From Diaphorobacter ruginosibacter (lineage in GTDB: Bacteria > Pseudomonadota > Gammaproteobacteria > Burkholderiales > Burkholderiaceae_C): a stretch of DNA of 64,000 bases. Shown piece by piece: positions 43,545-52,070 of the stretch. The DNA lies in contig NZ_CP060714.1 in the NCBI RefSeq assembly GCF_014395975.1, positions 4,836,001 through 4,900,000 on the forward strand, in the 5' to 3' direction. The notes beneath the pieces were generated by a model that did no database searches, was not told the DNA's origin, and saw only the letters and a program-made list of their open reading frames with translations. A program made the position numbers and the translations under genes. Numbering within the stretch: position 1 is the first letter of the stretch; each line of letters begins with the position of its first letter.

Positions 43545-43637
43545 TGCTGAGATGGCCCCTCAGACGCGACGCAAAGGCGCGGACAGTACAAGCGTACGGC
43601 AAGCCTTTGGAACAAAGTATGAGGGGCCATCTCAGCA
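43545..43637. repeat. 93-bp structured element with 18-bp perfect outer inverted repeat
   Basis: TGCTGAGATGGCCCCTCA (43545-43562) pairs perfectly with TGAGGGGCCATCTCAGCA (43620-43637). Inside, CAAAGGC (43572-43578) pairs with GCCTTTG (43603-43609), and GTAC/GTAC pairs in the centre. The nested stems look like a folded RNA or a small non-autonomous (MITE-like) element. No T tract or flanking duplication is obvious. Confidence 0.6.
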
Positions 43638-43758
43638 CCCCAAAACGAAGACTCTCACCAAAAGCGCAGCACGCCCATTCGTCACGCGACCCCATTCGAC
43701 ACGGTATTCCGCGAAGAATTTCTTTTTCGCCCGGCGGCGGAAGGTACACAATGTGCCT

Positions 43759-45150
43759 ATGACTCAGTCCGCAACCGTATACGCCCAACGACGTGCCCGC
43801 CTGGCCTCGCAGCTTGGCAAGGGCGGCATCGCCGTCATTCCCACGGCGCCCGAGCGCCAGCGCAATCGCGACAACAGCTTTCTCTATCGTCACGACAGCT
43901 ATTTCTACTACCTGACGGGATTCACCGAGCCCCATGCCTGCCTGGTGCTGGCGGCCGATGGCACGAGCACGCTGTTCTGCCAGCCCAAGGACCTGGAGCG
44001 CGAGATCTGGGACGGCTACCGCCTCGGCCCTGAAGCGGCGGTGACGACGCTGGGCATGGATGCGGCGTTCTCGGTGGCCGAGCTGCCGGCACGTATTCCG
44101 CGGCTGCTCGAGAACACCGAATGCGTGTGGTATCCGTTTGCCACGCACGAAGGACTGGCCGCGCAGGTCGATGGCTGGCTGAACAAGGTGCGCGCGCGGG
44201 TGCGCTTCGGCGCGATGTGCCCGACGGAGCAACGCGACCTGTGTGCGCTGCTCGACGAAATGCGCCTCGTGAAGGATGCGCACGAGATCGACATCATGCG
44301 GCGCGCGGGCATCATCAGTGCGCGCGCGCATGTGCGCACCATGCAGCGTTCCGCGCGCATGCTGCGTGCCGGCGAGGATGTGCGCGAGTACCACCTCGAT
44401 GCCGAGCTGCTGCATGAATTCCGCCAGAGCGGCGCGCAATACGTGGCCTATGACTCCATCGTCGCGGCGGGTGCCAATGCCTGTGTGCTGCACTACCGCG
44501 CCGACAAGGCGCCGGTGCGCAAGGGCGAGCTGGTGTTGATCGATGCCGGCTGCGAACTCGACGGCTATGCCAGCGACATCACGCGCACCTTTCCCGCCGA
44601 TGGTCGGTTCAACGGTCCGCAGCGCGCGCTGTATGAACTGGTGCTGGCCAGCCAGGAGGCGGCGATCGCCGTCACGCGGGCCGGCAAGCGCTTCAATGAT
44701 CCGCATGACGCCACCGTCGCGGTGTTGGCGCAGGGCATGCTCGATCTGGGCCTGATCGATCGCAACAAGCACGCCACCGCGCAGGACGTGATCGAATCGC
44801 GCGCGTACTTCCAGTTCTACATGCATCGCACGGGCCACTGGCTCGGCATGGATGTGCACGACTGCGGCAGCTACGTCGAACCGTCGGAGATCGGTGTGGT
44901 CAGCGAACGCAAGGATCCGCTGTCGGGCGAGCTCATCAAGAACCGTCCGAGCCGCATCCTGCGCCCGGGCATGGTCACGACGATCGAGCCCGGTATCTAT
45001 GTGCGCCCCGCGCCCGGCGTGCCAGAGCAGTTCCACCACATCGGCATCCGCATCGAGGACGATGCGGTGGTCACCGAGACCGGTTGCGAACTGCTGACGC
45101 GCGGCGTGCCTGTGAAGGCCGACGACATCGAGGCGCTGATGAGGGCATGA
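43759..45150 (+). CDS. pepP: Xaa-Pro aminopeptidase (aminopeptidase P)
   Basis: 463 residues from ATG 43759. The N-terminal aminopeptidase P domain (about 1-130) is followed by the pita-bread catalytic domain. Metal ligands are visible in LIDAGCELDGYASDITRTFP (two Asp), HRTGHWLGMDVHD (His), TTIEPGIYV (Glu) and RIEDDAVVTE (Glu). It removes N-terminal residues before proline in the cytoplasm. Confidence 0.94.
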   Translation: MTQSATVYAQRRARLASQLGKGGIAVIPTAPERQRNRDNSFLYRHDSYFYYLTGFTEPHACLVLAADGTSTLFCQPKDLEREIWDGYRLGPEAAVTTLGMDAAFSVAELPARIPRLLENTECVWYPFATHEGLAAQVDGWLNKVRARVRFGAMCPTEQRDLCALLDEMRLVKDAHEIDIMRRAGIISARAHVRTMQRSARMLRAGEDVREYHLDAELLHEFRQSGAQYVAYDSIVAAGANACVLHYRADKAPVRKGELVLIDAGCELDGYASDITRTFPADGRFNGPQRALYELVLASQEAAIAVTRAGKRFNDPHDATVAVLAQGMLDLGLIDRNKHATAQDVIESRAYFQFYMHRTGHWLGMDVHDCGSYVEPSEIGVVSERKDPLSGELIKNRPSRILRPGMVTTIEPGIYVRPAPGVPEQFHHIGIRIEDDAVVTETGCELLTRGVPVKADDIEALMRA

Positions 45151-45360
45151 GCCAGGCGCGCTTCCTGCACGTGCGGCGCTCGCGCAACGCCGCTCGCAGG
45201 AGGTGCGCGAAGAAGCGCGTGAAGCCTTGCCAGTGCCGTGAGGTGCCGATAGACTGTGCCTCTTGCCCCCATCCTCGGGGATCTCCGTGGAGACCGTGTC
45301 GTGAGACACCGTGGGCAACCTCCCTTTCCCTTTCATTCCAGACATCCAAGGAGCAGCAAC

Positions 45361-45432
45361 ATGAAGAAGACTGCATGGCAACGACAAGACCGTATCGCTT
45401 GCCGCATCAACGAAGTGGCCGCGCAGGCCTGA
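45361..45432 (+). CDS. Possible 23-residue leader peptide
   Basis: ATG 45361 has AAGGAG seven bases upstream; the product (MKKTAWQRQDRIACRINEV, ending AAQA) is short and basic. A second frame begins at 45375 (MATTRPYRL, stop at 45464) without its own good site. A regulatory leader peptide is possible, but this may be chance. Confidence 0.25.
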   Translation: MKKTAWQRQDRIACRINEVAAQA

Positions 45433-45469
45433 ACGTCGTCGTTCACTCCTTCTTTCTCTTTTGAAAGTG

Positions 45470-45515
45470 TCACGCGCTGATGGTCGCGTGATGTGAGCAT
45501 CCAGTTGCTGGATGC
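45470..45515 (+). other. Tandem hairpins in the rtcB leader
   Basis: Hairpin one is TCACGCG (45470-45476) with CGCGTGA (45485-45491), perfect. Hairpin two is GCATCCAG (45497-45504) with CTGGATGC (45508-45515), perfect with a 3-base loop. No T tract follows either. They could be RNA regulatory elements, or one could be a protein-binding palindrome. Confidence 0.5.
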
Positions 45516-45639
45516 AGGTGGACGGAGTCCTTCCAGGACTGCCCGCCATATGCGTTTTTGCCAGGCAAAGCATTGTTTCGCGCCGTGTCGCAAGGCACGC
45601 CGCGCGAAGGAATTCGTTTGTTTGTTTGGATTCAATCGC

Positions 45640-46812
45640 ATGGGCACTACTACCCCATTTCAAGAACTGCAACACGCCGCGCAGGTGCGCGTGCTGGCAG
45701 GCGAGCGCGTATGGCTGGAGGATGCCGCGCTCGAACAACTTCGCATCACCGCACGCCTGCCGCACATCCGTGCAGCCGTGGGCCTGCCCGACCTGCACCC
45801 GGGTCGTGGCTACCCCGTGGGTGCTGCGTTCTTTTCCGTGAATCATTTCTACCCCGCGCTGGTCGGCGGCGACATCGGCTGCGGCATGGGCCTGTGGCGC
45901 ACCGATCTGCGCGCGCATGCGGCCTCGGCCAGCAAGCTCGAGAAGCAGCTCGGCAACATCGACGGGCCGCTTCCCGACGCCTTGATGGCCGATGCGCAGC
46001 GCCAGCTCGATGGCATTGCGGTCGCGCAGCTGCCCGCGTCGCGCGAGATGCTGGCGGCCAGCATCGGCACGATCGGCGGAGGCAACCACTTCGCCGAACT
46101 GCAGGTGGTGGACGAGGTCTACGACGCCGATGCGGACATCGACCGCAAGCGCGTGCACCTGCTGGTGCACAGTGGTTCGCGCGGCCTCGGAGGCGCCATT
46201 CTGCGCGAGCATGTGGAGCGCTTCGGCCATGCGGGGCTGACGGCGGGCTCGGGCGATGCGCGGGTCTATCTCGCGCAGCATGACGCGGCGCTCGACTTCG
46301 CATGCCTGAACCGCATCTGGATCGCACGCCGCATCCTGCAGGCGATCCGTGCCGAGGCCGACCTGTTGCTCGATGTGAGCCACAACCATGTCCAGGAAGC
46401 CGAATTCGGTGGTGAGTGCGGCTTCCTGCATCGCAAGGGAGCCACTCCCTCCGACCAGGGCGTGGTGATGATTCCCGGATCGCGTGGCGACTTCAGCTAC
46501 CTGGTGAGGCCGGTGGCCGGACGCGACGAGGCGCTGTTCTCGCTGGCGCATGGCGCGGGCCGCAAGTGGTCGCGCTCCGACTGCATGGGGCGCCTGGCGC
46601 ACAAGTACCGCTCGGACGAGCTGCGCCGCACGCGCTTTGGCAGCACGGTGGTGTGCAACGACAAGGAACTGCTGTACGAGGAGGCCCCCCAGGCCTACAA
46701 GGATGTGGACTCGGTGGTCGCCGCCCTGGTCGATGCGGGCCTGGTCACGCTGCTTGCGCGCCTGCGTCCCATCCTGACCTACAAGAAGGGAGGGCTGGCC
46801 GCATGCTGCTGA
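45640..46812 (+). CDS. rtcB: RtcB-family RNA ligase, PrfH-associated type
   Basis: 390 residues from ATG 45640 (MGTTTPFQELQHAAQV). The RtcB active-site elements are PDLHPGRGYPVGAAFF, ALVGGDIGCGMG (metal-binding Cys), GGGNHFAELQ and LLDVSHNHVQE. It joins RNA ends with 2',3'-cyclic phosphate and 5'-OH using GTP and manganese. It overlaps prfH by 10 bp. Proteins of this shorter type, paired with PrfH, are known to repair ribosomes cleaved in the decoding centre. The open frame upstream to 45493 adds residues without similarity. Confidence 0.9.
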   Translation: MGTTTPFQELQHAAQVRVLAGERVWLEDAALEQLRITARLPHIRAAVGLPDLHPGRGYPVGAAFFSVNHFYPALVGGDIGCGMGLWRTDLRAHAASASKLEKQLGNIDGPLPDALMADAQRQLDGIAVAQLPASREMLAASIGTIGGGNHFAELQVVDEVYDADADIDRKRVHLLVHSGSRGLGGAILREHVERFGHAGLTAGSGDARVYLAQHDAALDFACLNRIWIARRILQAIRAEADLLLDVSHNHVQEAEFGGECGFLHRKGATPSDQGVVMIPGSRGDFSYLVRPVAGRDEALFSLAHGAGRKWSRSDCMGRLAHKYRSDELRRTRFGSTVVCNDKELLYEEAPQAYKDVDSVVAALVDAGLVTLLARLRPILTYKKGGLAACC

Positions 46813-47408
46813 CGTTCTTCCAGATCACGGCGGCGCAGGGGCCGCTCGAGTGCGAGCGCGCGACGCTGGTTACGCTGCAGGCACTGCTGCGCGACGCCGA
46901 GGCGCACCGCGTGCAGGTGGATGTCGTCGAGGAGGCGGCGTCTCCCGCCGGGCTCAAGTCCGTGCTGCTGCAGGCGCGAGGCGAGGCGGCCGATGCATGG
47001 CTGCGCACATGGCTCGGGTCGGTGCAGTGCATTTTCACGAGTCCATTCCGCCCGGGGCATCGCCGCAGGAACTGGTTCGTGGGGGTGCAGCGCTGCGAAG
47101 TGTCGCCGGCGGCTCTGGCGCTGGACGATGGCGACATCGTCTTCCAGGCCTGCCGCGCGTCGGGCAAGGGCGGCCAGCACGTCAACACGACCGACTCGGC
47201 TGTCCATGCGCTCCATCGTCCGAGCGGCATCGCGGTCAAGGTGATGAGCGAACGCAGCCAGCACGCCAACCGGCGGCTGGCGCGCACGCTCATCGCGTTG
47301 AAGCTGGCCGAGCGGGCGGAGCAGGACGAGGGCCATGCGCGCAGGAGCCGCAGCCTGTTGCACCGGGATGTGGACCGCGGCAATCCGGTACGGGTCCTGC
47401 ACGGGTGA
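46803..47408 (+). CDS. prfH: Peptide chain release factor homologue PrfH
   Basis: 201 residues from ATG 46803 (MLLTFFQITAAQGPLECERA). The catalytic GGQ is in SGKGGQHVNTTDSAVHALH, followed by the helical SERSQHANRRLARTLIALKLAE. The stop-codon-reading domain of RF1/RF2 is missing and replaced by a short N-terminal domain, as in PrfH. It hydrolyses peptidyl-tRNA on damaged ribosomes so that the coupled RtcB can reseal the rRNA. Its frame overlaps rtcB by 10 bp. Confidence 0.9.
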   Translation: MLLTFFQITAAQGPLECERATLVTLQALLRDAEAHRVQVDVVEEAASPAGLKSVLLQARGEAADAWLRTWLGSVQCIFTSPFRPGHRRRNWFVGVQRCEVSPAALALDDGDIVFQACRASGKGGQHVNTTDSAVHALHRPSGIAVKVMSERSQHANRRLARTLIALKLAERAEQDEGHARRSRSLLHRDVDRGNPVRVLHG

Positions 47409-47518
47409 GGAGGCCGGCGGCGGTGCCGCGGTTTTGTGCGCTGCAGCACCGGAAGTTGCCCTCATGTAACCCGATTTATGCAAAAATTGAAACTCAATTA
47501 CGTACTCATGGGATTTTG

Positions 47519-48961
47519 ATGGTCATGCATATCCGCCGCGCTACCAAGATTGTTGCCACGTTGGGCCCCGCTTCGAGCGATCCGCAGCTGCTCGAGAAGA
47601 TGATTGCCTCCGGACTGAACGTGGTGCGCCTGAACTTCAGCCACGGCAAGGCCCAGGACCACATCGACCGCGCGGCCATGGTGCGTGCCGCGGCGCAGCG
47701 CGCGGGCCGCGAGGTGGCGATCATGGCCGACCTGCAGGGCCCGAAGATCCGTGTCGGCAAGTTTGCCGAGGGCAAGGTGATGCTGGAGGAGGGGGCCGCG
47801 TTCGTGCTGGACGCTTCGCGCACCGAGCCGGGCGATCTCGGCGGCGTGGGCCTCGACTACAAGGAACTGCCCCGTGATGTGCGCCCGGGCGACGTGCTGC
47901 TGCTCAACGACGGCCTGATCGTGCTGGTGGTCGAGGCAGTGCGCGGCGATGCGGTGCACACCACGGTGAGGATCGGGGGCGAACTCTCGAACAACAAGGG
48001 CATCAACAAGCAGGGCGGCGGTCTGACGGCGCCGGCACTGACCGCCAAGGACATGGAGGACATCAAGACCGCGATGAGCTTCCAGGCCGACTACGTGGCC
48101 GTGAGCTTTCCCAAGAATGCCACCGACATGGAGATGGCGCGCCAGCTTTGCTACGTGGCGGCAGCGGGCACGGGCCACCGTCCCGGGCTGGTGGCGAAGA
48201 TCGAACGCGCCGAGGCCGTTCCTCTGCTCGAGGAAATCCTGCGCGCCTCCGACGGCATCATGGTGGCGCGTGGCGACCTGGCCGTGGAGGTGGGCAATGC
48301 CGCGGTGCCTGCGCTGCAGAAGAAGATGATCAAGATGGCGCGCGACATGGACAAGTTCGTGATCACGGCCACGCAGATGATGGAGTCGATGATCACCAAC
48401 CCGGTGCCCACGCGCGCCGAGGTGAGCGACGTGGCCAATGCCGTGCTGGACGGCACGGACGCCGTGATGCTGAGCGCCGAAACGGCCGCAGGCCGCTATC
48501 CGCTGGAGACGGTGCGCGAGATGGCGACGATCTGCGCGGCTGCCGAAGCGGCGGAGGATCCGGACCGCGATGACGATTTCCACGGCCAGACGCTGGGCCG
48601 CATCGACCAGTCGATCGCCATGGGCGCGCTGTTCACGGCCCATCACCTGGGCGCGAAGGCGATCGTCGCGATGACCGACAGCGGCTCGACGGCGCTGTGG
48701 ATGAGCCGCCACCGCATCCACATTCCCATCTATGCATTGACGCCCAAGGTGGCGACCCAGCGCAAGATGGCGATGTACCGCAACGTGCGCCCCCTGCTCA
48801 TGGACACCAGCGCGGACCGTGACACGGCCCTTGATCAGGCGGAGAGTCATCTCAGGATGCGCAACATCGTCCAGCAGGGCGACCTCTACGTGATCACCTG
48901 CGGCGAGCCTATGGGCGCACCGGGCGGGACCAATATGATGAAGATCTGCCGCGCCCGCTGA
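47519..48961 (+). CDS. pyk: Pyruvate kinase
   Basis: 480 residues (MVMHIRRATKIVATLGPASS). The pyruvate kinase pattern is complete, with IMADLQGPKIRVG, and VARGDLAVEVGN (substrate Lys/Glu region), FVITATQMMESMITNPVPTRAEV and a C-terminal allosteric-type domain. It makes ATP and pyruvate from phosphoenolpyruvate. ATG 47525 is an alternative start. Its 3' end overlaps the convergent PAP2 gene by 53 bp. Confidence 0.95.
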   Translation: MVMHIRRATKIVATLGPASSDPQLLEKMIASGLNVVRLNFSHGKAQDHIDRAAMVRAAAQRAGREVAIMADLQGPKIRVGKFAEGKVMLEEGAAFVLDASRTEPGDLGGVGLDYKELPRDVRPGDVLLLNDGLIVLVVEAVRGDAVHTTVRIGGELSNNKGINKQGGGLTAPALTAKDMEDIKTAMSFQADYVAVSFPKNATDMEMARQLCYVAAAGTGHRPGLVAKIERAEAVPLLEEILRASDGIMVARGDLAVEVGNAAVPALQKKMIKMARDMDKFVITATQMMESMITNPVPTRAEVSDVANAVLDGTDAVMLSAETAAGRYPLETVREMATICAAAEAAEDPDRDDDFHGQTLGRIDQSIAMGALFTAHHLGAKAIVAMTDSGSTALWMSRHRIHIPIYALTPKVATQRKMAMYRNVRPLLMDTSADRDTALDQAESHLRMRNIVQQGDLYVITCGEPMGAPGGTNMMKICRAR

Positions 48962-49490
48962 CCCTGCCGGCGAGCGCCGCAACGGCGCTCGCGCTGGCGA
49001 TGCCCACGATCGCGCCGCCCAGCAGGTCGCCGGGCAGGTGGACACCGAGGCAGACCCGGCTCCAGCCGATGGCCATGGCGGCCAGCCAGGCCGCAGCGAT
49101 CACGCAGCGCCCCAGGCGCGAGTCGCGGATCGCCTGCCCCGTAAGCAGCCCCTGCGCCAGCGCAAATGCCAGCGTGGCGTGCATGCTTGGAAATCCCGAG
49201 CGCATGCCGTGGGCGATCCACTGGATTCCCAGCCCCAGCTGCGCCGGACGCGGCTCCGGCCAATGGCGCCGGATCAGATAGGCGACTGCCGCCGCCAGTA
49301 GCAATCCGGCCAGCGTCGCGAGCAGTTCGCGCTGCACCAGCCGTCCCCCTCCCAGCAATGCAAGAATGAAGGCGCCTGCCATCGACATCGGCAGGCTCTG
49401 CGATAGCCATGTCGCCACCCCGACGACTGCCGCCGGGGTGGCGGCGCTGGCGTTGATATGCAGGAAAAGGACGTGATCCAGAGGCAGCAT
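48909..49490 (-). CDS. PAP2-family phosphatase (membrane)
   Basis: 193 residues from ATG 49490 (MLPLDHVLFLHINASAATPA). Five to six transmembrane helices and the phosphatase motifs in order: RRHWPEPRP, SGFPSMHA and SRVCLGVHLPGD. It dephosphorylates lipid phosphates such as undecaprenyl or phosphatidic compounds. The last 18 residues are read from sequence overlapping pyk, so the C terminus is unusual. Confidence 0.85.
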   Translation of the reverse strand: MLPLDHVLFLHINASAATPAAVVGVATWLSQSLPMSMAGAFILALLGGGRLVQRELLATLAGLLLAAAVAYLIRRHWPEPRPAQLGLGIQWIAHGMRSGFPSMHATLAFALAQGLLTGQAIRDSRLGRCVIAAAWLAAMAIGWSRVCLGVHLPGDLLGGAIVGIASASAVAALAGRVSGRGRSSSYWSRPVRP

Positions 49491-49671
49491 GGGGGTGGCG
49501 CGTGGTTGCGCCCCGAGTGATGTTGCGGCGAATCTACGGCACCAATGTGAAAGCAATCTGAACGCGGATGCATGAAATCGACCGGGCGATGCCTCCCGCA
49601 GTTCCACCTGGCTGCGCAGGGCCGCAGGAGCCCGAAATTCCGGCCATTCGGGCTTGGCGCTAAAATCGGCA

Positions 49672-49691
49672 GTTACCAACCGGTTACCAAC
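49672..49691. promoter_or_regulatory. Tandem 9-bp direct repeat upstream of fba
   Basis: GTTACCAAC occurs at 49672-49680 and again at 49683-49691, 11 bp (one helical turn) apart, 91 bp before the fba start. Direct repeats at helical spacing are typical of a regulator binding as a dimer on one face of DNA. Confidence 0.45.
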
Positions 49692-49781
49692 TCGCGCAAG
49701 GCGGCAGCACCCCGCCCGACCCCGCGCGGGCCGCGTCGACCGGTGCCTGTCGCTCAACAACTTACCTTACGGACCTTTCCC

Positions 49782-50846
49782 ATGCCTCTCGTCTCGATGC
49801 GCGAATTGCTCGACCATGCTGCCGAAAACGGCTATGGCATTCCAGCCTTCAACGTGAACAACCTGGAGCAGGTGCAGGCCGTCATGTCGGCTGCCGACGA
49901 AGTGGGCGCTCCCGTGATCCTGCAGGCCAGCGCCGGCGCCCGCAAGTACGCTGGCGAACCCTTCATCAAGCACCTGATCCAGGCCGCGGCAGAAGCCTTC
50001 CCGCACATTCCCCTGGTCATGCACCAGGACCATGGCACTTCTCCCGCGATCTGCCAGGGTGCGCTGAACCTGGGCTTCGGCTCGGTGATGATGGACGGCT
50101 CGCTGCGTGAAGACGGCAAGACACCGGCGGACTTCGACTACAACGTCGACGTGACCCGCAAGGTGGTCGAAATGGCCCACAGGATCGGCGCGACGGTCGA
50201 GGGCGAGCTCGGCTGCCTGGGCTCCCTGGAAACCGGCATGGCTGGCGAGGAAGACGGTGTGGGCGCCGAAGGCGTGCTGGACCACTCGGCCCTGCTGACC
50301 GATCCGGAAGAGGCCGCACAGTTCGTGAAGGCCACGCAGCTGGACGCGCTGGCGATCGCCATCGGTACCAGCCACGGCGCCTACAAGTTCACCCGCAAGC
50401 CCACGGGCGACATCCTGGCGATCAGCCGCGTGAAGGAAATCCATGCCCGCATCCCCAACACCCACCTGGTGATGCACGGCTCCTCCTCCGTGCCGCAGGA
50501 CCTGCTGGCCATCATCAACCAGTTCGGCGGCAAGATGAAGGAAACCTACGGCGTGCCGATCGAGGAAATCCAGGAAGCCATCAAGTTCGGCGTGCGCAAG
50601 ATCAACATCGACACCGACATCCGCCTGGCCATGACCGGCGCGGTGCGCAAGTTCCAGGCCGAGAACCCGGACAAGTTCGACATGCGCGAATGGATGAAGC
50701 CCGCGCGCGAGGCCGCCAAGCAGATCTGCAAGCAACGCTACCTGGAATTCGGCTGTGAAGGCCAGGGTTCGAAGATCCAGGGCGTTTCGCTTTCCGAAAT
50801 GGCGGCAAAATATGCTTCTGGTTCGCTCAAGCAGACTGTGAACTGA
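49782..50846 (+). CDS. fba: Fructose-bisphosphate aldolase, class II
   Basis: 354 residues from ATG 49782 (MPLVSMRELLDHAAENGYG). Zinc-ligand and class II motifs are seen in VMHQDHGTSPAICQGAL, VEGELGCLGSLE, IGTSHGAYKF and KINIDTDIRLAMTGAVR. It splits fructose 1,6-bisphosphate into triose phosphates and works in both glycolysis and gluconeogenesis. A rho-independent terminator follows. Confidence 0.95.
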   Translation: MPLVSMRELLDHAAENGYGIPAFNVNNLEQVQAVMSAADEVGAPVILQASAGARKYAGEPFIKHLIQAAAEAFPHIPLVMHQDHGTSPAICQGALNLGFGSVMMDGSLREDGKTPADFDYNVDVTRKVVEMAHRIGATVEGELGCLGSLETGMAGEEDGVGAEGVLDHSALLTDPEEAAQFVKATQLDALAIAIGTSHGAYKFTRKPTGDILAISRVKEIHARIPNTHLVMHGSSSVPQDLLAIINQFGGKMKETYGVPIEEIQEAIKFGVRKINIDTDIRLAMTGAVRKFQAENPDKFDMREWMKPAREAAKQICKQRYLEFGCEGQGSKIQGVSLSEMAAKYASGSLKQTVN

Positions 50847-50874
50847 TTTTTCGCCCTCCAGTGAAAAGTGCCGA

Positions 50875-50908
50875 AACCCGGCGTCTTGCAAAAGGCGCCG
50901 GGTTTTGC
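50875..50908 (+). terminator. Rho-independent terminator of fba
   Basis: A perfect 9-bp stem, AACCCGGCG (50875-50883) with CGCCGGGTT (50896-50904), and a T-rich tail. Confidence 0.87.
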
Positions 50909-51123
50909 TTTGCAGGGGGCGTGAAGCCAGCCGGGATGGGATGCCTTGCCGGTTTGCAAGATTCGGTAAATTCTGCTCTGGTGGAGAATGCGGGGCACGG
51001 GCGGCCAAGGCAGGCTGTACGCTCACAATATTCCGACTTTCTCAAACTCATCATCATCATCGACAAGGAAGGCAGGCTGCAGCCTGCCCGCCCGCTCGGG
51101 ATAGCAAGGATTTGGTTTTCATC

Positions 51124-51852
51124 ATGCTGAAGTTTTCTCTGCGCGCTCGATGCGCGGTGGCGGTGGCTGCGGTTGCTTCCACGGTGTTGCTCACCGCATG
51201 CGCGCCCATGCAGCAAGGCCTGGTCAAGGTGGGGCGCTCCGAGCTGCAGCTGCCGCCGGGCGACTGGGAAAAGCTCGAGCAGGGCGACAGCGATCTCTTC
51301 AACGTGCTGCCCGATGACGTCTCGCACGACCTGCCCATGCGCACGCAGGCCGTGGGCCTGCGCGGCCGCCAGGGGGAAATGCTGGCCGTGATCGTCGTGC
51401 AGACCAATGCCTCCAACGACCCTCGCGACACCACGCTGTGGACCCATACCTGCCCGGCACAGCAGGGCGTCCAGGTCGATGACTTCGCAAAGGGCAGTCC
51501 CATCCGCATCGACTGCCTGCGCTTCAAGCGCCGCGCGGACAGCGAGGACTTCCTCAAGAAGAACCGCCCCGTGCTGCAGGAGTGGGTCAAGCAAAACAAT
51601 GCGCTGCCGCTCGCGCCTTACTCGCACGTGTCGTACCGATACGCGACGGCGGAAGGGGGCTACCTGCTGGTGGAAGCACTGGTCGACCAGCGCCTGATGC
51701 GGCCCAGAACCGTGGGCACGGATCAGTTCCTCGCGGCCGGCAGACCCGCCCAGGAATGGCTGATCGACTTCGTGCAGGCCGCCAAGGACAGCGTGGCCAT
51801 GCTGGACGGCCGCTTCGTCGTACCCCCCTTTCCCGTACCGCTGCCAGAGTAA
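51124..51852 (+). CDS. Hypothetical lipoprotein
   Basis: 242 residues from ATG 51124 (MLKFSLRARCAVAVAAVAST) with lipobox LLTAC at residue about 26. The mature protein has no family I recognise; it contains two cysteines near the middle (TCPAQQGVQVDD and RIDCLRFKRR) that may form a disulfide and a C-terminal FVVPPFPVPLPE tail. It is flanked by fba and fadD and may be co-regulated with neither. Exported to the outer membrane. Confidence 0.75.
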   Translation: MLKFSLRARCAVAVAAVASTVLLTACAPMQQGLVKVGRSELQLPPGDWEKLEQGDSDLFNVLPDDVSHDLPMRTQAVGLRGRQGEMLAVIVVQTNASNDPRDTTLWTHTCPAQQGVQVDDFAKGSPIRIDCLRFKRRADSEDFLKKNRPVLQEWVKQNNALPLAPYSHVSYRYATAEGGYLLVEALVDQRLMRPRTVGTDQFLAAGRPAQEWLIDFVQAAKDSVAMLDGRFVVPPFPVPLPE

Positions 51853-51943
51853 CCCGGCCGCTGGGAGGAAGGCCGCACGCGTGAATCAATTTCCGGTCCG
51901 ATCAAGTGAAATTCAACCCTTCGCGGAGGGAACATGATAAAAA

Positions 51944-51956
51944 CGAACGATCGTGC
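51944..51956. promoter_or_regulatory. Candidate operator A, upstream of fadD
   Basis: CGAACGATCGTGC, preceded by AAAA, contains the perfect palindrome ACGATCGT (51947-51954). Nearly the same site is at 59853-59865 before the SGNH esterase gene. Sites of the form GAACG-N2-CGTTC are typical of TetR-family fatty-acid regulators; which one is unknown. Confidence 0.55.
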
Positions 51957-52070
51957 AGAAATTTCGTTTTTCTAGGGTAATTCCAGACTCTGGAAATGAA
52001 CGATGGACCGGACAATGCGCAGAATTTACGGATTTTGCATTCAACAACGAGACACGCAGGAGACCTCAGC

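Larger units (their letters stand above)
43420..43758. other. 339-bp intergenic region before pepP
   Basis: No gene was found. It contains a 26-bp partial copy of the dispersed repeat (43433-43458), the long inverted repeat at 43545-43637, and a 28-bp segment (43692-43719) that matches 54721-54748 at 23 of 28 positions. The pepP promoter must lie at its end. Confidence 0.6.
45151..45639. other. 489-bp leader region upstream of rtcB-prfH
   Basis: No convincing long gene. It contains a short frame with a good ribosome binding site (45361-45432) and two tandem hairpins (45470-45515). Length and structure suggest a regulated 5' region for the RtcB-PrfH operon. No clear sigma-54 type promoter (TGGC-N-TTGC) was recognised. 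Confidence 0.55.

Noticed and set aside
45493..45639. N-terminal extension of rtcB to GTG 45493
   Set aside because: Adds 49 residues unlike RtcB, runs through a hairpin, and ATG 45640 gives the family-like start.
43258..46602. 1114-codon minus-strand open frame
   Set aside because: It covers pepP, the leader and rtcB antisense, is rich in Arg/His/Ala and has no domain; it is a shadow frame.
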